Part shown: positions 9,620-18,210 of the stretch, piece after piece
Numbering within the stretch: the first letter of the stretch is position 1
Layout of the letters: each line of letters begins with the position of its first letter
Origin: Bacillota bacterium
GTDB taxonomy: Bacteria; Bacillota; Clostridia; Clostridiales; Clostridiaceae
Assembly: GCA_023445445.1 (NCBI GenBank)
Contig: JAEXLD010000014.1
Coordinates: 18,787-82,786 of the forward strand
Reading direction: 5' to 3'
Length of the DNA stretch: 64,000 bases
Notes under the pieces: model-generated
Told to the model about the DNA's origin: nothing
The model's input: only the letters and a program-made list of their open reading frames with translations
Database searches by the model: none
Program-made: the position numbers and the translations under genes

Positions 9620-9679
9620 TACATAGTATACGTAATTTGGAATTGGATAAAGGTTAAAAACATTAATTTTGGAGGAAAT

Positions 9680-12436
9680 ATGTGTTTATTATTTAGAGAG
9701 AATATTGAAATAGAGAAAATAAAGTTATCAGTAAGAGCCTATAATTGCTTAAAAAACTCAATGATAAATACATTAGATGAATTAATGGCTTTAGACAATG
9801 ATGATTTAATTAAAATAAGAAATTTAGGAGAGAAATCTTTATACGAGTTAAATGAACTAAGAAAAAATGTGAATGATGGGAAAATACCTTTTAAGGATAT
9901 TAAGTCGAATAATTATAAAGAATTGAATTTTAATGATATTAAGTTAGTAAGTTTGTTAACTGAAGAAGGAAAACAAATAGAAACTATATTATTTTATAAT
10001 TTAAATGGATATTATACAGAGGATTTATTAATTAAAGACCTAAATCTTTCGGTTAGATCGTATAATGGATTAACTAGTGCTGGATTTAATTATGTTTCAG
10101 AATTATTAGATATAAATTATCTGGAGTTCGTATCAATAAAAAATTTAGGTGAAAAAAGTAGAAAAGAGATTTTAAGAAAAATTAAAGATAATACTCATAT
10201 TACGTATAAAAAAGACTATGAATCAGCTAATTTTTTTACAGATTTTGAAAAGTGTGTAGATTGGATTTTAAAAGATTTTAATAATAGTAAAATTAGTTTT
10301 GATGTTACAACTTTTAAAACTAATATTATTAATAATTTGAAGATAATTCCTAAGGAAAATTTATTCCAATTTAATGATATAGAAAGTTTTTTAAAAGAAG
10401 GATGTAATTCCATTATTTATGAAAGTCAATTTTTTAAATCATTATTTAAAGATGAAATAGTTAGGAATATTAGTACTATTGCTGAAGCTACTTTTGATGA
10501 TATTAATAAATTTTTCCCAAAGCATATCACAGAAACTAACTTATTATTTAACTTGGTTAATAATATGGTTCAAGAAAATATTATTGAAAGAGTAGAAGGA
10601 AAATATAAAGTATATTATCCAACTTTATTTGAAATTATTAATAACATTTCAAATGAAAGAGATAAATTAATTATCGAAAGTAGATTTTCTGGAAAAACTT
10701 TAGAAGAAGTTGGTTGTATGCTTAATCTTACAAGAGAGCGAGTGCGTCAGAAAGAAGCGAAAATTATAAAAAAATTACCAAGAGTCAAAGAAGATTCGTT
10801 TAAAAATATTTTTGAAAAATATGATTGGAATAAAGATACGTTTATAAAATCTTTTGGAATTGATGATAGAGTTTATTATTACCTAAATTATAAGTACACA
10901 AAAGGAACAATAGAATTAGAGAAAACCTTAGAGGATAATAATATACCAGTTAAAGTAAGACAAAGAATTGAAAGTTTTATTTATAAAGATTATTTATTAG
11001 TAGGAAATACAAGAATTAAGAAGGAAAAACAACATATTTTAGAATATGTATTAAAGTCATTCTGTAAAGAGGATATTTCAGTTGATGATTTAAGGGATAT
11101 CTATGCGATGTTTCTAGAAGATTTTAATTTATATTCAGAGAAGCTTAAATATCCTATTAGATATTTTGAATCGACTTTAGCTAATAGCAATAAAGTATTA
11201 TGGAAATTGAAAAAGAGGCTTAGATATTTTGATTTTAGTGAATTTAATGCTCAAAAAATTATTTCTATATTAAGTTTAGAAAAATATCAAAATGTAGAAA
11301 TATCTGCACTAAAGATTTTTAATGACTATAATGAAGTAATGGATGAATGGGGAATTAATGATGAATATGAACTACATAATTTAATGAAAAAAGTTATTGG
11401 AGATAAAAATGATTTAGGTATTAAGTTTCTACGTATGCCAAATATTGAGTTTGGTGATGCTGATAGAGATATGCAAGTTTTAGAATTATTAATTCAATCT
11501 GCACCAATTGAAAATTACAATTTAGCGAAACTTTATGAAATAGAATATGGAGTAAAGGTTGAGACAGCTTTAGCTAATTATTTTAAATCTATAGAAGAGT
11601 ATTATCACCAAGGGAAATATTCAATAGATTACAAATCTTTAAATCACTATGAATTAGAAGAAATGAAGGAAATATTAAATGATGATATTTATTTATTAAA
11701 TGAGGTGAAAGATTTATATAAAAAGAAGTTTCCACAAGGTGATATTGCAACAATAAATCCGTATAGCTTAAGATGTCTTGGATTTAAGGTTACATCACTT
11801 TTTATTTATTCCGATAAGTTTACTTCACTAGAAGATTTTATTAAACAGAAAATTTTAAATAATGATATATTTGATGCAACAAACTTAATTAAGAGATTTT
11901 CAAATAATCAATCCTTTTATAATACTTTTAAAGCTAAGAAGCTTGAATATGAAATTATAGAGTTTGAGCCTAATATTTTTATAACTAGAAATAGATTAGA
12001 GAAAAATGGTATAAATAAAATGGATTTGCTTGACTTTGTAAAATCAGTTGATGAATTTATTGATGAAGAAATTTTTACAATTAAATTATTGAAAAAAAGA
12101 GGATTTGAACACTATTTGGATAATTTAGGATTTGAAGAATTATTCTATAGCTCAATATTAAAATACAGTGAAAAATATAAATCAAGAAGAGTTGATGGTA
12201 GCATTATATTCAAAAAATCAAAAGATATAATAACGTTGAATGATTTAATTGAGCATATAGTAACAAAATTTAGAAAGATAGATGTATATGATTTAATAGA
12301 TTATGTATATGAGGAGTATGGTATTAGAATTAATAAATGGAAAATTTCTAATATAGCAAATGAAAAAGAATTATATTACGATTCTATAATGGAAAAGATT
12401 TATATAGATTATGATGAGTATTTTGAGGAGGTATAA
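9680..12436 (+). CDS. Protein with two RNAP alpha-CTD-like domains and a sigma region-4-like HTH
   Basis: The start at ATG 9680 is chosen because GGAGGAAAT directly precedes it; the protein has 918 residues. Residues ~13-65 and ~123-171 are two copies of an alpha-CTD-like helix-hairpin-helix unit, each with LSVR(A/S)YN near the start and I(R/K)NLGEKS near the end. Residues ~325-370 form a sigma-70 region-4-like HTH (GKTLEEVGCMLNLTRERVRQ). The remaining ~550 residues are helical with several winged-helix-like segments and no enzymatic motif I can see. It looks like a DNA-binding scaffold or regulator built from transcription-machinery parts, not a full sigma factor, since region 2 is absent. 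It is first in a tight three-gene operon with a ParB-like protein and a PLD-helicase; I do not recognise the system. Confidence 0.75.
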   Translation: MCLLFRENIEIEKIKLSVRAYNCLKNSMINTLDELMALDNDDLIKIRNLGEKSLYELNELRKNVNDGKIPFKDIKSNNYKELNFNDIKLVSLLTEEGKQIETILFYNLNGYYTEDLLIKDLNLSVRSYNGLTSAGFNYVSELLDINYLEFVSIKNLGEKSRKEILRKIKDNTHITYKKDYESANFFTDFEKCVDWILKDFNNSKISFDVTTFKTNIINNLKIIPKENLFQFNDIESFLKEGCNSIIYESQFFKSLFKDEIVRNISTIAEATFDDINKFFPKHITETNLLFNLVNNMVQENIIERVEGKYKVYYPTLFEIINNISNERDKLIIESRFSGKTLEEVGCMLNLTRERVRQKEAKIIKKLPRVKEDSFKNIFEKYDWNKDTFIKSFGIDDRVYYYLNYKYTKGTIELEKTLEDNNIPVKVRQRIESFIYKDYLLVGNTRIKKEKQHILEYVLKSFCKEDISVDDLRDIYAMFLEDFNLYSEKLKYPIRYFESTLANSNKVLWKLKKRLRYFDFSEFNAQKIISILSLEKYQNVEISALKIFNDYNEVMDEWGINDEYELHNLMKKVIGDKNDLGIKFLRMPNIEFGDADRDMQVLELLIQSAPIENYNLAKLYEIEYGVKVETALANYFKSIEEYYHQGKYSIDYKSLNHYELEEMKEILNDDIYLLNEVKDLYKKKFPQGDIATINPYSLRCLGFKVTSLFIYSDKFTSLEDFIKQKILNNDIFDATNLIKRFSNNQSFYNTFKAKKLEYEIIEFEPNIFITRNRLEKNGINKMDLLDFVKSVDEFIDEEIFTIKLLKKRGFEHYLDNLGFEELFYSSILKYSEKYKSRRVDGSIIFKKSKDIITLNDLIEHIVTKFRKIDVYDLIDYVYEEYGIRINKWKISNIANEKELYYDSIMEKIYIDYDEYFEEV

Positions 12437-12437
12437 T

Positions 12438-13652
12438 ATGAATTTATTAAAAGAAGGTATTGACAATGAATGGGTATTAAAAACAAATTTATCAAGAAAG
12501 ATAACTATTGATGGACAAACTGAAACTTATCCAGTATATAAGGTTAGACTAGATTATTTATTTTATAATGATAAAAATGATAGAATTGCAACTTGGATAA
12601 GTCAATACAAAGCTGATAATAAAATTGACAAAATGGATATGAGTGATATTTCAAAATATAATAATATAATTCAAGAGTTTATTATAAATAGTAATCCGGA
12701 ACCAATAAAAAAAACACAAGCTAATATTGAATTAGTAGATCAGCGTGAGCCTGGTGTTGTACTAGCTGATGGAAGAATTATTGATGGTAATAGAAGATTT
12801 ACATGCCTACGTAACTTATCTAAAAATAATCCGCGTTTTAATTATTTTGAATCAGTAATTCTAGAGAAGAGTTTAGAAAATAATTCAAAGCAAATTAAAA
12901 TGCTAGAGCTTATGATTCAGCATGGTGAAGAAAGTAAAGTTGATTATAATCCTATTGATAGATTAGTAGGAATATATAATGATATAATTGAAAGTAAACT
13001 TCTTACAGTTAAAGAATATGCTATGAGTACAAATATGACTGAATCAGAAGTTAATAAGGAAATTGAAGTCGCAAAATTATTGGTGGAATTTTTAGAAACA
13101 ATAAATGCTCCTAAACAATTTTACATTGCAAGAGATATGGATTTAGATGGTCCTTTACGTGAGTTATATGGAATATTGCGTAAAAATAAAAGTACGGATG
13201 AAGTTGAAAATATTAAATATGCAGTTTTTACAAATTTCCTAATGCAACCACAGGGTGATATGACAAGATTTATTAGAAAGATAAAAACTGTAGCATCATC
13301 TAGATACTTAAACGAATATCTTGATGAACAAATGGAGATTGCTGAAAAAGTATTGGATAAATTACCTGAAGTTGGAAATGTAACTAAGGCGGTAATTAAG
13401 GAGGTATTTAGAAGTGATGAAGAGACTAAGAAAGAATTACAAAAATCTTTAGAGATAGCTGAATTAAAAGCAAAATCGAGCGAAAGCAGAAATAAACCAC
13501 TGCAGATATTAGAAAAAATTGAAAATTCTTTAGAAACTATAGATATAAATATTTTTTCTAAATTAAATGAAGAACAAATTTCTTTAGTATTATCTAAAGC
13601 TGATAAGATTGAAGAATCTTTAAAAATAATTAAGGAAGCTGCAAATGTTTAA
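12438..13652 (+). CDS. ParB/sulfiredoxin-like domain protein
   Basis: The ATG at 12438 is chosen: GAGGAGGT is seven bases upstream and the previous gene stops at 12436. The 404-aa protein has VLADGRIIDGNRRF at ~105-121 (D116, G117, N118, R119, R120). This is the ParB/Srx-fold signature seen in ParB, DndB-related and phage ParB-like proteins, some of which bind CTP or act as nucleases. The middle is helical with an HTH-like segment (VKEYAMSTNMTESEVNKEIE, ~194-213), and the C-terminus is coiled. It overlaps the next gene by eight bases, so its product is expected to be co-expressed with the helicase. It may bind DNA and recruit the helicase; that is inference. Confidence 0.65.
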   Translation: MNLLKEGIDNEWVLKTNLSRKITIDGQTETYPVYKVRLDYLFYNDKNDRIATWISQYKADNKIDKMDMSDISKYNNIIQEFIINSNPEPIKKTQANIELVDQREPGVVLADGRIIDGNRRFTCLRNLSKNNPRFNYFESVILEKSLENNSKQIKMLELMIQHGEESKVDYNPIDRLVGIYNDIIESKLLTVKEYAMSTNMTESEVNKEIEVAKLLVEFLETINAPKQFYIARDMDLDGPLRELYGILRKNKSTDEVENIKYAVFTNFLMQPQGDMTRFIRKIKTVASSRYLNEYLDEQMEIAEKVLDKLPEVGNVTKAVIKEVFRSDEETKKELQKSLEIAELKAKSSESRNKPLQILEKIENSLETIDINIFSKLNEEQISLVLSKADKIEESLKIIKEAANV

Positions 13653-16224
13653 AACACTTAATATAAGTCCTATGTATTCATCCTATTATAATGATATAGC
13701 TGAAGAGTTTTATGTTCCAGTTCTAAAAAATTCAGTAAGATTTGATAGAGTAAGTGCATATTTCTCTGCTAAATCATTAGCTTATTATTCAAAAGGGTTG
13801 GAGAATTTTGTAAGGAACGGTTATAAGTATAGATTGATAATATCCGAAGAAATAAGTCAAGAAGATTACTTATTAATTAAAGAAGGTTATAATCTTAAAT
13901 ATAAGATTAATGAAAAATTAATATCTAATTTTTATGATGTCTTAACTTTAGAAGAAGAGAAGAATATATCTAATTTAGCTTACCTAATTTCAATAGGGAT
14001 AGTTGATATTAAAATTGCATTTGTTAGAAAAGGTATTTTCCATGATAAATGTGGAATGTTTTATGATAAAGATGGAGAAATGATTTGTTTTAGAGGTTCT
14101 AATAATGAAACTGAGGCAGCTATTAATAGCAATTATGAATCGTTTATAGTAATGTGTAGTTGGTTATTAGATTCAAAAGATTTTTATAAGAAGATTATTA
14201 CAAAAAGTCAAGAAGAGTTTGAAACATTATGGAGTAATAAACATAAAGATATTGTTGTATTAAAGGCAGATGAAGTAATTATGAATGAAATTTTGAAATT
14301 CAATAAAAATGAAATTATAACAGAAAAAACTTTGTTAGAAGATAACTGTGTTATTTTAGATTATAAAGGGAATCTTTCTTTAAAAATAAATATGATAGAT
14401 AATAATTGGATTATAAATAGTGCTTTTTATAAGTTAAAATTAAAAAGATATGTTGAGTATATAGAGAATAATACTGTATATTTTAAGGAAACTCTCACTT
14501 ACATTGATTTTGAAAAGATTAAAAATATAATTGAGAAAAAAGCAAGTATATTAGGTAAAAGATTTTTATGTACTAATAGATTATTAGATTATATTGAGTC
14601 GAGAAATATTTATATAGATAAACGAGCTAAGTTAGGAATTCAAATTAAGCAGCAAGATGAATGCTTAAAGGATAGATTTGAAGAATATTCTCAAGTCGTG
14701 AATGATTATATGAATAGAAATTTAAGAGAAAAGCAAATGTGGGATTCTTTTTTTATGTTTGCTATGATTAAATCAGGTAATTTCTCAGTTCCTGGTTCAG
14801 GGAAAACATCATCTGTATTAGGGGTTTATGCATATTTGAAGGCTAAAAGTTTAGCTAAAAGAATTGTAATGATTGGACCTAAAAATGCTTTTGGTTCTTG
14901 GATAGATGAATTTAATATTTGCTTTAAAGGAAAAGAAAAATTAAAAGTATTTAATATTCATGATTCTAAATACAATAATATAAAAGAAAAGAGGCAGGCT
15001 TTGCAGTTTGATACTGGGAACTGCAATTTATTTTTATTTAATTACGAATCGCTTAACTCATTTAAGCAGGATATAATAAACTTAGTTGATGAAAATACTT
15101 TGCTTGTTTATGATGAAGTTCATAAAGTTAAGAGGGTTGATGGAAATATTCCAGGGACTTATGCAAGTAATGCATTAGAAATAGCTAAGAACTCCTCTTT
15201 TACTATTGTTATGACAGGTACACCTATCCCAAATTCATATATAGATTTATATAATATGCTTCATATTCTTTATAATGATGAATATAGAGAGTTCTTTGGT
15301 TTTACACCTCAAATGCTAAATAACTTATCAGATAGTGAACGGGAATTAGTCAATAACAAAATTCAACCATTTTTTTGTAGAACGACTAAGCAACAATTGT
15401 TAGTGCCTTCAGTTAATGCAGATGAGTTAGTGAAAGTAGAAGCGACAGCGGATGAAGTTAAACTATTTAAACTAATTAAATCTAAGTATAAAAATAATAA
15501 GTTATCACTATTTATAAGGCTATTACAATTAGAATCAAATCCTTCTATGCTTTTGAAAGCAATTGATTTAAATGATTTTAAAAATATATTGGAGGATAAA
15601 GATGAAATTGATGATATTGGCTTTATGGATTATTCAGATGATTTTAAGAATTTAGCAGAGAATATTTGGATTACTACTAAAATGAAAGCTTGTGTTGATT
15701 TAATAGAAAAATTAGTTGAAGAAGGAAAAAAAGTAATAACATGGTGTATCTTTATTGATTCTATTAAACATATTGAACAATTACTTATTAATAGAGGTAT
15801 TAAAGTAAAATGTATTTATGGAGAAGTAGAATTAAATGAAAGATTAGATATAATAGAAGAATTTAAAAGTAAAGAATTCGATGTATTAATAACTAATCCA
15901 CATACACTTGCAGAATCTGTATCATTACACTCAGTTTGTCATGATGCTGTTTATTTTGAATATAGTTATAATCTAGTTCATTTATTACAATCAAAGGATA
16001 GAATTCATAGATTAGGGTTACCAGAGGGCCAATACACTCAATACTATTATATGCAAAGTAATTATCATTTGGATGATAATGAATTTTCCATCGATGAACA
16101 AATATATATAAGACTTATGGAAAAAGAAAAGATAATGTTAGATGCTATTGAGAATAATGAACTTGAAGAAGTAACAAGTTCTGAAGAAGATTTAGATTTA
16201 ATTTTTAGCAAGCTATCAATATAA
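13645..16224 (+). CDS. PLD-like domain fused to SNF2-type SF2 helicase
   Basis: The 859-aa protein overlaps the end of the ParB-like gene by eight bases. Residues ~30-200 are a phospholipase-D-like module: FDRVSAYFS, then HDKCGMF (H133, K135) and RGSNNETEAA, in the order found in PLD nucleases fused to helicases. The helicase follows: VPGSGKTSS (G384-T388), DEVHK (D490), TGTPIPNS near 525, a second RecA lobe from ~690 (VITWCIFIDS) and DRIHRLG near 787, as in SNF2/RapA-type translocases. The PLD and ATPase motifs suggest a DNA translocase-nuclease, probably the effector of the operon. The gene ends at a strong terminator. Similar PLD or SNF2 modules occur in DISARM and Dpd loci, but the partners here differ. 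Confidence 0.8.
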   Translation: MFKTLNISPMYSSYYNDIAEEFYVPVLKNSVRFDRVSAYFSAKSLAYYSKGLENFVRNGYKYRLIISEEISQEDYLLIKEGYNLKYKINEKLISNFYDVLTLEEEKNISNLAYLISIGIVDIKIAFVRKGIFHDKCGMFYDKDGEMICFRGSNNETEAAINSNYESFIVMCSWLLDSKDFYKKIITKSQEEFETLWSNKHKDIVVLKADEVIMNEILKFNKNEIITEKTLLEDNCVILDYKGNLSLKINMIDNNWIINSAFYKLKLKRYVEYIENNTVYFKETLTYIDFEKIKNIIEKKASILGKRFLCTNRLLDYIESRNIYIDKRAKLGIQIKQQDECLKDRFEEYSQVVNDYMNRNLREKQMWDSFFMFAMIKSGNFSVPGSGKTSSVLGVYAYLKAKSLAKRIVMIGPKNAFGSWIDEFNICFKGKEKLKVFNIHDSKYNNIKEKRQALQFDTGNCNLFLFNYESLNSFKQDIINLVDENTLLVYDEVHKVKRVDGNIPGTYASNALEIAKNSSFTIVMTGTPIPNSYIDLYNMLHILYNDEYREFFGFTPQMLNNLSDSERELVNNKIQPFFCRTTKQQLLVPSVNADELVKVEATADEVKLFKLIKSKYKNNKLSLFIRLLQLESNPSMLLKAIDLNDFKNILEDKDEIDDIGFMDYSDDFKNLAENIWITTKMKACVDLIEKLVEEGKKVITWCIFIDSIKHIEQLLINRGIKVKCIYGEVELNERLDIIEEFKSKEFDVLITNPHTLAESVSLHSVCHDAVYFEYSYNLVHLLQSKDRIHRLGLPEGQYTQYYYMQSNYHLDDNEFSIDEQIYIRLMEKEKIMLDAIENNELEEVTSSEEDLDLIFSKLSI

Positions 16225-16228
16225 TTAT

Positions 16229-16265
16229 AAACAAGCTGTACGTATTATAGTACAGCTTGTTTGCT
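16229..16265 (+). terminator. Terminator between the PLD-helicase operon and mcrBC-like pair
   Basis: A 13-bp perfect stem, AAACAAGCTGTAC with GTACAGCTTGTTT, has an 8-base loop and a weak T tail. It makes the alphaCTD-ParB-helicase genes and the McrBC-like genes separate transcription units. Confidence 0.8.
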
Positions 16266-16371
16266 TAGGCAATGATTGGTATAATAATTTTATTTGCTTT
16301 GTTATTTATAAAACTATTTTGATTAATAAAGCTTAATTTTGGTATTAAAAATAGTGAGGGTAGAAATAAAT

Positions 16372-18210
16372 ATGATTAATTTTATTAGAATATTAGACTT
16401 TTTAAGAGATTACAATAATAAGCCTTATCAAAAAATAGAAAAAATTAATGATAGTAGAAAACAACAAGAAATGATAAAAATAAAAGAAGCAGCTTCTGAA
16501 ATGATAAATGAATGGAAAAAAATATATACTAAATTTACTGAAAAAGGCTACATATATAATACTAAATCAGCTTCTCAGTGGCTAGATGGATCTAATAAAA
16601 AGATTAGAGATTATTTGTGGGTAGAGTTTAAAAGACCAGATAAAGCTAATCTTACATCTAGCATTTCTGTTTTTGCAGAAATTATTAATTATGAACCTCA
16701 AATTAGAATATCAATTGAAATTAGAGGAAGTGAAAGTGATAAAAATGAGAAGAGAAGACATAATAGATATTTAGATTATATTGATATGAATGATGATACT
16801 TTAGAATTCTTTGGTAGTGAGAATAATTATGTTGATTATAAAAAATTAAGTATTGATGAAGTTAATGATTTTATTATTAAAGTAAAAGAAGACAAATATA
16901 AAAAATTACAAGTAGGAAAATCTATTTCTTATAATGAGATAAAAACAAATGGAAACGAATATACATTAAAGATTTTAGAGGATTCATTTAATAAGTTAGA
17001 GACATATTATGATAAATGTGTAGAAGATATAGATGGATTTGATAAGAAAGAAATATTTGAAGAAAAAGAGAGTATATTACTTGAAATAAAGGGACAAATT
17101 ACTTTACAAGACAAAATAGAGAGAATTGAGAATTATATTAAAAGTAAGAGTTTTATATACAATAAAGAAGAGTTAAGCAATTTTTATTTATCACTAAAAA
17201 CAAAGCCATTCGTTATCTTAGCAGGTATAAGTGGAACTGGTAAGTCAAAGCTAGTTAAATTATTTGCGGAAGCCATAGGATGTAAGGAAAACTGTAAGCT
17301 TATTTCTGTAAAGCCTGATTGGAATGATAGTACAGAGTTGCTTGGATATAAGAATATTAAAGATGATTTTATACCTGGGGAGCTTCTCAAAGTAATAAAA
17401 ACAGCAAGTGAGCTAGAAAATAGGGATAAACCTTATTTTGTTTGTTTAGACGAGATGAATTTAGCAAGAGTAGAATACTATCTAAGTGAATACTTAAGTA
17501 TTATTGAATCAAGAGAAAGAAATGAAAATGGAGAAATAGTAACTAACCCTATCATATCAGATAATTATTTGACTGATGGAAATGAGTATAAAGGTCTTTA
17601 CATTCCAGAAAATCTTTACATTATTGGTACAGTTAATATGGATGATACTACTTTTTCTTTTAGTAGAAAAGTATTGGATAGAGCTAATACTATAGAGTTT
17701 TCAGATGTAAATTTAGAAACATTAGATTTTGACAATGAACAAGTTATAAATATAGATGTTGATAATAAGTTTTTAGAAACTACCTTTCTAAATATACGAG
17801 AAGCAGTAAATTATGACAAAGATTTTGTTAAAAGTATAAATGATAAAATAATAGAAATAAACAATATATTAAAACAATATTCAAGGCATTTTGGATATAG
17901 AGTAAGAGATGAAATAGTATTTTATATGCTAGAAAATAATATAGCTCAATTACTAGATGAAAATGTGGCTTTTGATTATCAAATAATGCAAAAAATATTA
18001 CCAACAATAATAGGTAGTGATGAATGTATTAAAGAAATATTAATAAAACTATTTAACTATTGCTTAGATGGAACAGAAATAGACCCTGATGGAGATTATG
18101 TTAATGAAGCAAAAGAAAATATAAAAAATGCTAAATATAAAATGAGTGCACAAAAAATATATATGATGCTAAGAGGATACAGGGATGGCTATACTTCATT
18201 CTGGATATAA
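16372..18210 (+). CDS. McrB-like AAA+ GTPase subunit (McrBC/LlaJI-type)
   Basis: ATG 16372, with GTGAGGG eleven bases upstream, is preferred over the TTG at 16339. The 612-aa protein has an N-terminal MrcB-like region (residues ~70-190, around DYLWVEFKRPD and ISIEIRGSE) that in this family reads modified DNA. The AAA+ domain of the McrB family follows: Walker A GISGTGKSK (G288, K291, S292), Walker B CLDEMNLARVEYYLSEY (D360, E361) and the McrB-specific GTVNMDD block near 420, then SRKVLDRA. Such proteins hydrolyse GTP to translocate DNA and activate a separate nuclease, here encoded by the overlapping next gene. The reader domain is not the classic McrB one, so the modification recognised is unknown. 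Confidence 0.88.
   Translation: MINFIRILDFLRDYNNKPYQKIEKINDSRKQQEMIKIKEAASEMINEWKKIYTKFTEKGYIYNTKSASQWLDGSNKKIRDYLWVEFKRPDKANLTSSISVFAEIINYEPQIRISIEIRGSESDKNEKRRHNRYLDYIDMNDDTLEFFGSENNYVDYKKLSIDEVNDFIIKVKEDKYKKLQVGKSISYNEIKTNGNEYTLKILEDSFNKLETYYDKCVEDIDGFDKKEIFEEKESILLEIKGQITLQDKIERIENYIKSKSFIYNKEELSNFYLSLKTKPFVILAGISGTGKSKLVKLFAEAIGCKENCKLISVKPDWNDSTELLGYKNIKDDFIPGELLKVIKTASELENRDKPYFVCLDEMNLARVEYYLSEYLSIIESRERNENGEIVTNPIISDNYLTDGNEYKGLYIPENLYIIGTVNMDDTTFSFSRKVLDRANTIEFSDVNLETLDFDNEQVINIDVDNKFLETTFLNIREAVNYDKDFVKSINDKIIEINNILKQYSRHFGYRVRDEIVFYMLENNIAQLLDENVAFDYQIMQKILPTIIGSDECIKEILIKLFNYCLDGTEIDPDGDYVNEAKENIKNAKYKMSAQKIYMMLRGYRDGYTSFWI

Larger units (their letters stand above)
9197..9679. 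other. 483-base gap before the alphaCTD/sigma-like operon
   Basis: It contains the methyltransferase terminator (9299-9326) and a promoter candidate at 9590-9619. The reading frame of the next gene could be extended to a TTG at 9524, adding 52 residues with a hydrophobic stretch. That extension has no ribosome binding site and overlaps the promoter, so I treat it as non-coding. Confidence 0.6.

Noticed and set aside
9524..9679. N-terminal extension of the alphaCTD/sigma-like protein with a hydrophobic segment, from a TTG start
   Set aside because: No ribosome binding site at the TTG. A good promoter lies inside the extension, and GGAGGAAAT directly precedes ATG 9680.
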